From assembly GCA_902491055.1 (NCBI GenBank), contig CABUGI010000013.1, positions 1 through 29,685 on the forward strand: 29,685 nt of DNA. The letters are read 5' to 3'. This document shows, in pieces, positions 7,982 to 15,039 of the stretch (position 1 is the stretch's first letter; each line of letters begins with the position of its first letter). Origin of the DNA: an uncultured Collinsella sp. (GTDB taxonomy: Bacteria; Actinomycetota; Coriobacteriia; Coriobacteriales; Coriobacteriaceae). The position numbers and the translations under genes were made by a program. Under the pieces are notes generated by a model, which was given only the letters and a program-made list of their open reading frames with translations, ran no database searches and was not told the origin of the DNA.

Positions 7982-8647
7982 ATGAGCACCAGGGACTTTT
8001 TTAAGAACTCCGTCTTGGAGGCGTTTGGCCAGGTCGACCCTGCCAAGATTGGCCTGTCGCTGCTCGTGGCGCTCGCCATGGGCATCCTGATCTATTACGT
8101 GTACAAGCGCTTTTTTACCGGCGTGGTGTACTCGCGCAGCTTTGCCGTGACACTCGTGGGTATGTGCGTGCTCACGTGTATGGTGACGCTCGCGATCTCA
8201 ACGAACGTGGTCATCTCGCTCGGTATGGTCGGTGCTCTGTCTATCGTCCGCTATCGTACGGCGGTCAAGGACCCGCTCGATCTGCTGTATCTGTTTTGGG
8301 CTATTACCACGGGCATTACGGCGGGCGCCGGCATGTATGCGCTCGTGGGGCTCACGGCAGTGGTCATCGTGGCCATGATCGCCGGTTTTGCGAGCCACCA
8401 GGACAAGGCGCGCGTGTACATGATGGTCATCCACTACACGGGCCAGACCACGGGTGACGACATCGTGCGCGCGTTTGGGCGCACCAAGTTCACCGTCAAG
8501 TCCAAGACCATGCGCGCCGACAAGGTCGAGATGGCCGTCGAGGTGTTCTCAGACGGTGTGGATATGCCCTACGCCGACGCCATTCGCGCGCTCGATGGCG
8601 TTGAGGACCTAACGCTCATCCAATACAACGGCGAGTACCACGGTTAA
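7982..8647 (+). CDS. DUF4956 integral membrane protein
   Basis: A 221-residue protein with three to four membrane helices (about 21-40, 52-72, 100-119, 121-137) and a soluble C-terminal domain of about 80 residues with alternating beta/alpha character. The block GALSIVRYRTAVKDPLDLLY (84-103) is the DUF4956 signature. The family has no established activity, but its genes are habitually linked to VTC-domain and CotH genes, as here (3 nt from the VTC gene). It could anchor the soluble VTC enzyme or form a path for its polymer product; this is inference. It is the last gene of the Pel-type unit. No convincing terminator is seen in the 64 nt that follow. Confidence 0.85.
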   Translation: MSTRDFFKNSVLEAFGQVDPAKIGLSLLVALAMGILIYYVYKRFFTGVVYSRSFAVTLVGMCVLTCMVTLAISTNVVISLGMVGALSIVRYRTAVKDPLDLLYLFWAITTGITAGAGMYALVGLTAVVIVAMIAGFASHQDKARVYMMVIHYTGQTTGDDIVRAFGRTKFTVKSKTMRADKVEMAVEVFSDGVDMPYADAIRALDGVEDLTLIQYNGEYHG

Positions 8648-8711
8648 TGTTGGTTCCGGCGTTCTGGTGAACTCCGAATCGTGGGTTTTGATTTAGAAGG
8701 GACGGTGCCGC

Positions 8712-9704
8712 ATGGATGTGCAGCAGCTAGAAGAGGCCTGGGCTGTAAGGGCCGGCGCGCGTGAGGCGCGACTGCTTACGGCCTCGCATGTGCCGGCGGC
8801 GCTGTCTCTGTTGGGGATTGTATGTCCCGGCGATCGCCTGGTTGCGTTTGCCGATGACTTTGCCGATGCGTTTGCCCGTGGCTTTGATGGCTGCGATATC
8901 GCGCTGTTGGGAGATCCGTGTGCTGAGGCGTTTGCCGCCGCGTCCGAGGGCTTTGATGCCTCGTTTGATGCCGAGGGTTCGCACCTGTGGTGGTTCGTCA
9001 ACTCTATTGGCGGGTTTGGATTGCGCGTGCCCGATCTGCGCGCGTTAGGAAGCGCCGCGCGTGAGGCCCATGCGTTGCTCGTGGTGGATAACACCGTGGC
9101 GTCAGCTTTTGGCTGCGATCCGCTGCGGCTGGGTGCTGCGTTATCGCTGGAGGCGCTCGATCGCGTATGCGCCGGCGATGCTCCGCGCAAGTTGGTTGCC
9201 GTATCGGTCGCGCGCTCGCAGCTCAAGCGTCATCGTGTGGATGCTGCTGCCGAGTGCACGCATGCGCTGTTTGTGGGCTGTGATGCGTCGGCACTCGATC
9301 TGTCTGTTGAGGAGGTTGAAGTGCTGGAGCGCGGGCTGGACTCGCTCGATTCTCGCATGCAGGCACACTTCGATCGCGCCCGTGCGCTGGCCGAGTATTT
9401 GGCCGCCAATGAGATGGTGCGCGACGTGCGCTATCCCGGATTGAGCTTGCATCCCGACCATGCCATCGCGACGGGAATCCTCGAGCACGGCTTTGGTCCG
9501 GCAGTTGAGTTTGACCTTATCGAGCGTAGCGCGGGTGAGCTGTTCGACGCTTTGCCGGGGGAGTTCCGCGCATCGCCCGCCGGTGGCGCTGCGACACGCC
9601 TTTCGGCCCCGCGCGGCAAGCAGGGGAGCACCATCCGCCTCTTCGCCGGCACCGACAACCCCCTGGTCGTAGCGTCCGCCCTAGACAACGCCCTTCGCAA
9701 CTAG
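8712..9704 (+). CDS. Shortened Cys/Met-metabolism PLP-enzyme-like protein
   Basis: This 330-residue protein resembles the trans-sulfuration PLP enzymes (cystathionine gamma-synthase, beta-lyase and O-acetylhomoserine sulfhydrylase family), which are normally about 380-400 residues. It keeps LLVVDNTVAS (122-131; Asp126 is the PLP-pyridine-binding Asp), a possible Schiff-base lysine in SQLK (Lys172, where the family has SxTK) and a C-terminal STIRLFAGTDNP that matches the family's carboxylate-binding Arg region. It lacks the N-terminal substrate segment, the YxYxRxxNPT motif and the glycine-rich GxHSD after the lysine. It may therefore be catalytically altered or non-enzymatic. An AGAAGGGA ribosome site lies about 10 nt upstream of the ATG. 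The 64-nt gap from the DUF4956 gene suggests it could still be co-transcribed, but no functional link to the Pel cluster is evident. Confidence 0.7.
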   Translation: MDVQQLEEAWAVRAGAREARLLTASHVPAALSLLGIVCPGDRLVAFADDFADAFARGFDGCDIALLGDPCAEAFAAASEGFDASFDAEGSHLWWFVNSIGGFGLRVPDLRALGSAAREAHALLVVDNTVASAFGCDPLRLGAALSLEALDRVCAGDAPRKLVAVSVARSQLKRHRVDAAAECTHALFVGCDASALDLSVEEVEVLERGLDSLDSRMQAHFDRARALAEYLAANEMVRDVRYPGLSLHPDHAIATGILEHGFGPAVEFDLIERSAGELFDALPGEFRASPAGGAATRLSAPRGKQGSTIRLFAGTDNPLVVASALDNALRN

Positions 9705-9723
9705 CTAAATCATCCTCGACTCT

Positions 9724-9796
9724 ATAAGTTGCGGTGAGATAGGGATTGATTTACGGCTTTAACCGCATAAACAGTCCCTATTTCACCGCAACTTAT
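9724..9796. repeat. Long hairpin inverted repeat (22-bp arms)
   Basis: Arms 9724-9745 and 9775-9796 are complementary over 22 bp with one G-U/A-C type difference. Inside them, TTTACGG and CCGCATAAA can pair further with a 2-nt bulge, so the 73 nt fold into an almost continuous stem. It lies 20 nt after the PLP-like gene, between convergent genes. There is no T-tract, so it is not a standard terminator, though it may stop transcription. A dispersed REP/MITE-like palindrome is the likelier nature (inference). Confidence 0.75.
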
Positions 9797-9836
9797 GAGA
9801 AGGGGTTGTGTAGCTAAAAGCCCCGTCCCAAATTGG

Positions 9837-10181
9837 TTACTCTTTGATGCTGGCGATGAGGACGTCGGCTTTGGCGGCTATGACCTGGTTGATGTCGGCC
9901 TGCAGCTCCTCGTAGGCCACTATGGCTCGCTCACCGGCGGGGGTGAGGGTGGATCCGCGGGCTCCGTCTCGCTCGATGAGCTTGCATCCCAGCTGGCCTT
10001 CTGCCTCGTTTACAATGCGCCAGGCCTTGGAATACGCCATGCCCATGCTCTTGGCGGCACGGTTGAGCGAGTGCTCGCGGGCGATACCCTGCAGCAGCAA
10101 GACGCAGCCGTGGCCGAAGACGCCCGGCAAATCCTTGTCGCACGCTTGAATGACCAGTTTTGCCGTCGTCTTGTACTCCAT
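9837..10181 (-). CDS. ModE-like (LysR-type HTH) small transcriptional regulator
   Basis: A - strand gene of about 114 residues consisting of one winged helix-turn-helix domain like the N-terminal domain of ModE. The HTH reads SLNRAAKSMGMAYSKAWRIV, followed by EGQLGCKLIERD and the wing GSTLTPAGERAIVAYEEL. The C-terminal molybdate-binding (Mop/TOBE) domains of true ModE are missing, so molybdate sensing cannot be assumed. ATG at 10181 is preferred because GGGGAGA lies about 10 nt upstream; a GTG 9 nt earlier (10190) is possible but too close to that site. The gene is divergent from guaB, separated by about 190 nt that hold small palindromes. It may act on its own promoter or on nearby metal or oxidoreductase genes outside the window; the target is unknown. 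Confidence 0.85.
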   Translation of the reverse strand: MEYKTTAKLVIQACDKDLPGVFGHGCVLLLQGIAREHSLNRAAKSMGMAYSKAWRIVNEAEGQLGCKLIERDGARGSTLTPAGERAIVAYEELQADINQVIAAKADVLIASIKE

Positions 10182-10206
10182 GTACCCCACGTCTCCCCGC
10201 TAAAGT

Positions 10207-10221
10207 GTTTGCTGGGCAAAC
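10207..10221. promoter_or_regulatory. Small inverted repeat upstream of the ModE-like gene
   Basis: GTTTGC-TGG-GCAAAC is a perfect 6-bp inverted repeat 26 nt upstream of the regulator start on the - strand, in the expected promoter zone. It could be an autoregulatory operator. This rests on symmetry and position only. Confidence 0.25.
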
Positions 10222-10304
10222 GCAAAGCCTGCGTCAAACCCTCGTGTGCTCTTCTTAAATCATGCATTGTAGCAGTCAAAGTGCGTTAAGATACTTCCCC
10301 AGTA

Positions 10305-10316
10305 TTGGGCGCCCAA
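10305..10316. promoter_or_regulatory. Perfect 12-bp palindrome in the guaB 5' region
   Basis: TTGGGCGCCCAA is a perfect palindrome 13 nt after a possible -10 hexamer (TAAGAT, 10287-10292) and 59 nt before the guaB ATG. A second perfect palindrome, CGACCGGTCG, lies at 10347-10356. They sit where an operator or leader structure would act, but no known regulator site is recognised, and the -10 has no good -35. Confidence 0.3.
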
Positions 10317-10374
10317 GGTTGGGCTGGGTCCTACGAGGCCTGCAGCCGACCGGTCGCATGGAAAAAGGAGAAAC

Positions 10375-11886
10375 ATGGCTACGTTCTTTCCCGGTGAGTC
10401 CCACACGTTTTCGGAGTATTTGCTGGTCCCTGGTTACTCGTCCTCGCAGTGCATCCCCAACAACGTCTCTCTTAAGACGCCGCTGACCCGCTTTAAGCGC
10501 GGTGAGAAGCCGGCAATCACCCTGAACATCCCCATGGTTTCCGCCATCATGCAGTCCGTCTCGGGCGTCGATATGGGTGTCGCGCTCGCTACCGAGGGTG
10601 GCCTGTCCTTCATTTACGGTTCCCAGAGTGCCGAGTCCGAGGCCGCTATGGTCAAGGCCGTCAAGGATCACAAGGCCGGTTTCGTTCAGTCCGATTCCAC
10701 GCTGACCCCCGACATGACTATGGAGCAGGTCATCGAGCTCAAGGAGAAGACCGGTCACTCCACCATGCCGGTCACCGACGACGGCACCCCCAAGGGCAAG
10801 CTCCTGGGCATCGTCACCAGCCGTGACTATCGCCCCAGCCGCGATGACCACCAGACGAAGGTCTCCGAGTTCATGACCCCGCGCGAGCAGCTCATCGTGG
10901 GCGACAAGAACATCAGCCTCAAGGTTGCCAACGACGTCATCTGGGACAACAAGCTCAACGCCCTGCCCATCGTCGACGACTACGATCACCTGATGGGCAT
11001 CGTCTTCCGCAAGGACTACGACAGCCACAAGACCAACCCCAACGAGCTGCTCGATAACGACAAGCGCTACATGGTCGGCGCAGGTATCAACACCCGCGAC
11101 TATGCCGAGCGCGTGCCGCTGCTCATCGAGGCCGGTGCCGATGTCCTGTGCATCGACTCCTCCGAGGGCTTCAGCGAGTGGCAGAAGCGCACCATCGAGT
11201 GGATTCGCGCCAACTACGGCGAGGACGTCAAGGTCGGTGCCGGTAACGTCGTCGACGCCGAGGGCTTCCGCTTCCTGGCAGACTGCGGTGCCGACTTCAT
11301 CAAGGTCGGTATCGGCGGCGGTTCCATCTGCATTACCCGTGAGACCAAGGGTATCGGCCGTGGCCAGGCCACCGCGCTGATCGACGTCTGCCGCGCTCGC
11401 GACGAGTACTACGAGGAGACCGGTGTCTACGTGCCCGTGTGCTCCGACGGCGGTATCGTCTACGACTACCACATGACGCTCGCCCTGGCCATGGGTGCCG
11501 ACTTCATGATGCTGGGCCGCTACTTCGCTCGCTTTGACGAGAGCCCGACCGAGCGCGTCAACGTTAACGGTCAGTACATGAAGGAGTACTGGGGCGAGGG
11601 TTCTGCGCGTGCCCGCAACTGGCAGCGCTACGACCTGGGCGGCGCCGCGAAGCTCAGCTTCGTCGAGGGCGTCGACTCCTACGTTCCCTACGCCGGTTCC
11701 CTCAAGGACGGCGTGGGCGGCACGCTCTACAAGGTCAAGTCCACGATGTGCAACTGCGGCGCCCTCTCGATCCCCGAGCTCCAGGAAAAGGCGCGCCTAA
11801 CGCTGGTCAGCTCCACCTCCATCGTCGAAGGCGGCGCCCACGACGTAGTCGTCAAGGATTCCCAGCAGAGCGTTTCCTATCGATAA
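10375..11886 (+). CDS. guaB: IMP dehydrogenase
   Basis: Cytoplasmic enzyme that oxidises IMP to XMP with NAD+, the committed step of GMP synthesis. At 503 residues it has the usual length. The (beta/alpha)8 barrel is interrupted by two CBS domains at roughly residues 110-220 (MPVTDDG, LLGIVTSRDY, NALPIVDDYDHLMGIV). The catalytic Cys is 319 in GIGGGSICITRE, and the mobile flap carries ARNWQRYDLGG with the Arg-Tyr pair. SDGGIVYDYHM and ADFMMLGRYFA are the phosphate-binding segments. The loop reads GGGSICITRETKGIGRG where most bacterial enzymes have GPGSICTTR, so this belongs to a divergent IMPDH branch. AAAAAGGAG lies just before the ATG. It is apparently a single-gene unit with its own 5' region, followed by non-coding DNA. 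Confidence 0.93.
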   Translation: MATFFPGESHTFSEYLLVPGYSSSQCIPNNVSLKTPLTRFKRGEKPAITLNIPMVSAIMQSVSGVDMGVALATEGGLSFIYGSQSAESEAAMVKAVKDHKAGFVQSDSTLTPDMTMEQVIELKEKTGHSTMPVTDDGTPKGKLLGIVTSRDYRPSRDDHQTKVSEFMTPREQLIVGDKNISLKVANDVIWDNKLNALPIVDDYDHLMGIVFRKDYDSHKTNPNELLDNDKRYMVGAGINTRDYAERVPLLIEAGADVLCIDSSEGFSEWQKRTIEWIRANYGEDVKVGAGNVVDAEGFRFLADCGADFIKVGIGGGSICITRETKGIGRGQATALIDVCRARDEYYEETGVYVPVCSDGGIVYDYHMTLALAMGADFMMLGRYFARFDESPTERVNVNGQYMKEYWGEGSARARNWQRYDLGGAAKLSFVEGVDSYVPYAGSLKDGVGGTLYKVKSTMCNCGALSIPELQEKARLTLVSSTSIVEGGAHDVVVKDSQQSVSYR

Positions 11887-11895
11887 GCGGCTTTC

Positions 11896-11981
11896 CCAAG
11901 CACCGCACCTTGCCGTTCAAACCGTCGCTCGCGTGCCAAAGTACGCGTCGCTCCTCTTTCACGGCAATCTGCGGCACTTGG
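11896..11981. repeat. Imperfect inverted repeat after guaB
   Basis: Arms 11896-11916 and 11961-11981 match as reverse complements at 17 of 21 positions (CCAAG-CCGCA-TTGCCGT blocks separated by 2-nt mismatches). The 44-nt middle has a duplicated CGTCGCTC. It is probably a decayed palindromic element or a weak structured 3' end of guaB. There is no T-tract. Confidence 0.4.
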
Positions 11982-12045
11982 AAAACCCGACCATGTTTGG
12001 GCGGATAACAGATAGCGGTTGATTCACAACCACGTTATTTAGATA

Positions 12046-12080
12046 AAGCGAGATGCCCGCAAGTCGCGGGCATCTCGCTT
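12046..12080. terminator. Strong hairpin, probable guaB terminator
   Basis: A 15-bp perfect stem (arms 12046-12060 and 12066-12080, with core GCGAGATGCCCGC) and a 5-nt loop, followed only by a broken T-rich run (TTGTCGTATTTG). It is the best candidate for ending guaB transcription, 160 nt after the stop codon. With A residues on its 5' side and T residues on its 3' side it could act in either direction. Confidence 0.55.
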
Positions 12081-12111
12081 GTCGTATTTGCTATCATCAG
12101 TCAAGTTAACC

Positions 12112-12240
12112 TTAGGGTCGGGCGGCTTGGCTTTGTTCGCTACAAGTTCCGCACGCAAAGAAGAGCACTTAATGTGCTCTTCGTCTTGCGCAGGACTGTC
12201 CGCAGTAGCGAATAAAGCCAAGCCGCCCGACCCCAGCTAA
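12112..12240. repeat. Very long nested inverted repeat directly upstream of leuS
   Basis: Outer arms 12116-12143 and 12205-12232 are complementary over 28 bp with a single G-U position. Outside them, TTAG and CTAA can pair across a 3-nt bulge. Nested inside, AAGAGCAC (12161-12168) and GTGCTCTT (12174-12181) form a second hairpin that extends with CGCAA/TTGCG. The whole 129-nt block ends 17 nt before the leuS ATG, leaving the AAAGGA ribosome site just free. No T-box consensus (GGTGGNACCGCG-like), T-tract or leucine-rich leader peptide is visible. It is either a leuS leader structure or a palindromic mobile repeat. Together with the two preceding palindromes it fills the 370-nt space between guaB and leuS, in which no gene is seen. 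Confidence 0.7.
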
Positions 12241-12256
12241 GATTAAAGGAGCTGAT

Positions 12257-14833
12257 ATGTGCGATTGCACAGATCATAAGGACGAGATCCCTGCCTACGA
12301 CGCGCAGGCCATTGAGTCCAGGTGGATGAAGGCCTGGGAGGACTCCAACCTCTTTGCCGTCGACACCGACGACAGCAAGCCCAAGAAGTATGTGCTCGAG
12401 ATGTTCCCGTATCCGTCGGGCGACCTGCACATGGGCCACGCGCGCAACTATACCATCGGCGATGCCATGGCCCGTCAGGCCCGCATGCGCGGCTACGACG
12501 TGCTGCATCCCATCGGCTTTGACGCCTTTGGCCTGCCCGCCGAGAACGCCGCCATCAAGCACAACACGCAGGCTGCCGCCTGGACGTATAAGAACATGGA
12601 CCAGGCGCTCGCCACGATGAAGCGCATGGGCTTCTCCTACGATCTGGATCGCATGGTCAAGACCTGCAGCCCCGACTATTACCGCTGGGGCCAGTGGATT
12701 TTTGAGAAGATGTGGGAAAAGGGCCTGGTCTACCGCAAGAAAAACCCGGTCAACTGGTGCCCCACCTGCAAGACCGTTCTGGCCAACGAGCAGGTTACCG
12801 ATGGCAAGTGCTGGCGCTGTGGCACCGAGCCCGAGAAGCGCGACCTGGAGCAGTGGTACTACAAGATTACCGATTACTCCCAGGAGCTGCTCGACGACCT
12901 GGAGAAGCTCCCCGGCTGGCCCGAGCGCGTCAAGCAGATGCAGGCCAACTGGATCGGCCGCTCCGAGGGCGCCGAGGTCGACTTTACCCTGTGCGACCAG
13001 GATGGCGAGCCCATCGAGGGCGACGAGGGCAAGATCACCGTCTTCACCACGCGTGCCGATACGCTCTTTGGCGTCTCCTTCTTTGTCCTGGCTCCCGAGT
13101 ACGCTCGACTGCACGAGCTCGTCGAGGGCACGGAGTACGAGGAGGCCGTCACCAAGATCGTCGAGGACTCCAAGCATATCTCTGCCGTGGAGCGTGCCCA
13201 GGGCACCCTCGAGAAGCACGGTGCCTTTACGGGCCGCTACGTGGTGAACCCCGTCAACGGCGAGAAGGTCCCCGTGTGGGTTGCCGATTATGTCGTTGCC
13301 GACTATGGCACCGGCGCCGTCATGGCCGTTCCCTGCGGCGACCAGCGCGACTTTGAGTTTGCCCGCAAGTACGACCTGCCGATCGTGCCGATTATCCTAG
13401 ACGATGACGATCGCGCTGCCGTCGAGGCCAGCGGCGAGACCATCGATACCTTCCATGCCGAGACCGTCGACTGGGATTGCGCCCACGCTGCCGAGGGCAC
13501 GCTCGTCCAGTCCGGCAAGTACACCGGCATGCGCGGTGGTAAGCACTCCGAGGGCGAGGCTGCCATCGTGGCCGACCTCGAGGCCATGGGCTGCGGTCGT
13601 CGCAAGGTCGAGTTCCGCCTGCGCGACTGGCTCATCAGCCGTCAGCGCTATTGGGGCAACCCCATCCCGGCCATCCACTGCGAGCACTGCGGCATCGTGC
13701 CCGTGCCAGAGGATCAGCTGCCGGTGACGCTGCCCGAGAACCTGGACCTGGGCGCTGGCGAGACCCTTGCCGAGTGCAAGGACTTCTACGAGACCACCTG
13801 CCCGGTCTGCGGCCGCCCGGCTAAGCGCGAGACCGATACCATGGACACCTTCACATGCTCCAGCTGGTATTACCTGCGCTATACCGATCCGCACAACACC
13901 GAGCTGCCCTTCTCCCGCGAGGCGGCAGACCGTTGGATGCCCGTCGATAACTACATTGGCGGCATCGAGCATGCCATTCTGCACCTGCTCTACAGCCGCT
14001 TCTTTACCAAGGCGCTGCGTGACCTGGGCCTGCTGAGTGTTGACGAGCCCTTCACCAACCTGCTGTGCCAGGGCATGGTCAAGGACGAGAACGGCGACAC
14101 CATGTCCAAGTCCAAGGGCAACGTCGTGCCCCCGAGCTCGGTTATCGAGCCCTACGGCGCCGACACCATGCGTCTGGCGATCCTGTTTATCGCCCCGCCC
14201 GAGAAGGACTTCGACTGGGATCCCAAGGCCGTCGAGGGTGCCAATCGCTTTATCAAGCGCGCCTGGCGTATCGTGTGGCAGCTCGTCCAGTCGGGTGATG
14301 CCAGCGTGGCCTTCGACAAGTCCGTGCTCGACGAGACCGCGATGAAGCTCTACCGCGAGCGTCATCGCACCATCGCCAAGTGCACCGAGGACTTCGATCG
14401 CGGCCAGTTCAACACCGCGATCTCGGCCGTCATGGAGCTCGTCAACGCGGCGAGCGCCTACCTCAACGCTACCGAGGGTGCTGACCGCGACAAGGCCCTG
14501 TGCTATGGCGTGGCCAAGGACATCGTGAGCGTCCTGGCGCCCATCTGCCCGTTCTGGGCCGACGAGCTGTGGCACGAGGCGCTCGGCTGCGAGGGCAACG
14601 CCTACACCGCCGCCTGGCCCGAGTTCGACCTGGCCGAGTCCATCGAGGACACGGTGCAGATCGTCGTCCAGGTACTCGGCAAGGTCCGTGGCCGCATTGA
14701 CGTGGCCCGCGATGCCTCCAACGAGGAAATGCAGGCTGCCGCCGAGGCTGCTGTCGCCAAGTGGATCGAGGGCAAGACGGTCGTCAAGGCTATCTGCGTA
14801 CCCGGCAAGCTGGTCAACCTGGTGGTTAAGTAA
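12257..14833 (+). CDS. leuS: Leucyl-tRNA synthetase
   Basis: An 858-residue class I aminoacyl-tRNA synthetase that charges tRNA-Leu and edits mischarged products. The Rossmann signature HMGH is at 58-61 within PYPSGDLHMGHARNYT. The KMSKS loop reads TMSKS (615-619), with Thr for the first Lys, a common bacterial LeuRS variant. A zinc knuckle is formed by CPTC (168-171) and CWRC (185-188). A second Cys-rich insert (CEHCG, CPVCG) follows the CP1 editing domain, which carries VFTTRADTLFGV (Thr-rich editing loop) and YGTGAVMAVP. The C-terminal VQVLGKVRGRIDV is the usual LeuRS tail. AAAGGA lies 6 nt before the ATG. A large hairpin precedes it and a rho-independent terminator follows, so it looks monocistronic. 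The short Cys-containing N-terminus (MCDCTDH) is unusual. Confidence 0.96.
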   Translation: MCDCTDHKDEIPAYDAQAIESRWMKAWEDSNLFAVDTDDSKPKKYVLEMFPYPSGDLHMGHARNYTIGDAMARQARMRGYDVLHPIGFDAFGLPAENAAIKHNTQAAAWTYKNMDQALATMKRMGFSYDLDRMVKTCSPDYYRWGQWIFEKMWEKGLVYRKKNPVNWCPTCKTVLANEQVTDGKCWRCGTEPEKRDLEQWYYKITDYSQELLDDLEKLPGWPERVKQMQANWIGRSEGAEVDFTLCDQDGEPIEGDEGKITVFTTRADTLFGVSFFVLAPEYARLHELVEGTEYEEAVTKIVEDSKHISAVERAQGTLEKHGAFTGRYVVNPVNGEKVPVWVADYVVADYGTGAVMAVPCGDQRDFEFARKYDLPIVPIILDDDDRAAVEASGETIDTFHAETVDWDCAHAAEGTLVQSGKYTGMRGGKHSEGEAAIVADLEAMGCGRRKVEFRLRDWLISRQRYWGNPIPAIHCEHCGIVPVPEDQLPVTLPENLDLGAGETLAECKDFYETTCPVCGRPAKRETDTMDTFTCSSWYYLRYTDPHNTELPFSREAADRWMPVDNYIGGIEHAILHLLYSRFFTKALRDLGLLSVDEPFTNLLCQGMVKDENGDTMSKSKGNVVPPSSVIEPYGADTMRLAILFIAPPEKDFDWDPKAVEGANRFIKRAWRIVWQLVQSGDASVAFDKSVLDETAMKLYRERHRTIAKCTEDFDRGQFNTAISAVMELVNAASAYLNATEGADRDKALCYGVAKDIVSVLAPICPFWADELWHEALGCEGNAYTAAWPEFDLAESIEDTVQIVVQVLGKVRGRIDVARDASNEEMQAAAEAAVAKWIEGKTVVKAICVPGKLVNLVVK

Positions 14834-14860
14834 ATGCCGCGCGTATAGTTGACGTGCTAA

Positions 14861-14897
14861 AGACGAGGGACGATCCAGCTGGGTCGTCCCTCGTTTT
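14861..14897 (+). terminator. Rho-independent terminator after leuS
   Basis: ACGAGGGACGATCC (14863-14876) pairs with 14881-14894 through a 4-nt AGCT loop, a 14-bp stem with one G-U pair, followed by TTTT. It lies 30 nt after the leuS stop. Confidence 0.85.
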
Positions 14898-14984
14898 GCA
14901 TGTGCCCGCCTAGATGCCTGCCGTCAATCGTTCTATTCTTGTGGAGAAGCTGTGGGCGCGCTGACCTGCGAATTTCCATTGCGC

Positions 14985-15013
14985 TTGCACGTTTTCGCAG
15001 GTATTGGTATAGT
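14985..15013 (+). promoter_or_regulatory. Sigma-A promoter of the rimP-nusA-infB operon
   Basis: TTGCAC (14985-14990) and TATAGT (15008-15013) are separated by exactly 17 nt, in an AT-richer patch after the leuS terminator. Transcription would start near 15020, giving a leader of about 70 nt that contains a terminator-like hairpin before rimP. Nothing else is recognised between 14898 and 14984. Confidence 0.65.
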
Positions 15014-15039
15014 TTGCTTGCAAATGAAGTTGTAATTGA

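Noticed and set aside
9795..10289. + strand open frame covering the ModE-like gene
   Set aside because: The - strand translation is a coherent winged-helix regulator with a ribosome site; the + strand product is low-complexity and lacks any motif.
12039..12221. 60-codon - strand frame across the hairpins upstream of leuS
   Set aside because: It is made mostly of the palindromic arms, with no ribosome site or recognisable protein.
11887..12256. T-box riboswitch or leucine leader peptide for leuS
   Set aside because: No T-box consensus, no terminator/antiterminator T-tract before the start, and no short frame rich in Leu codons was found.
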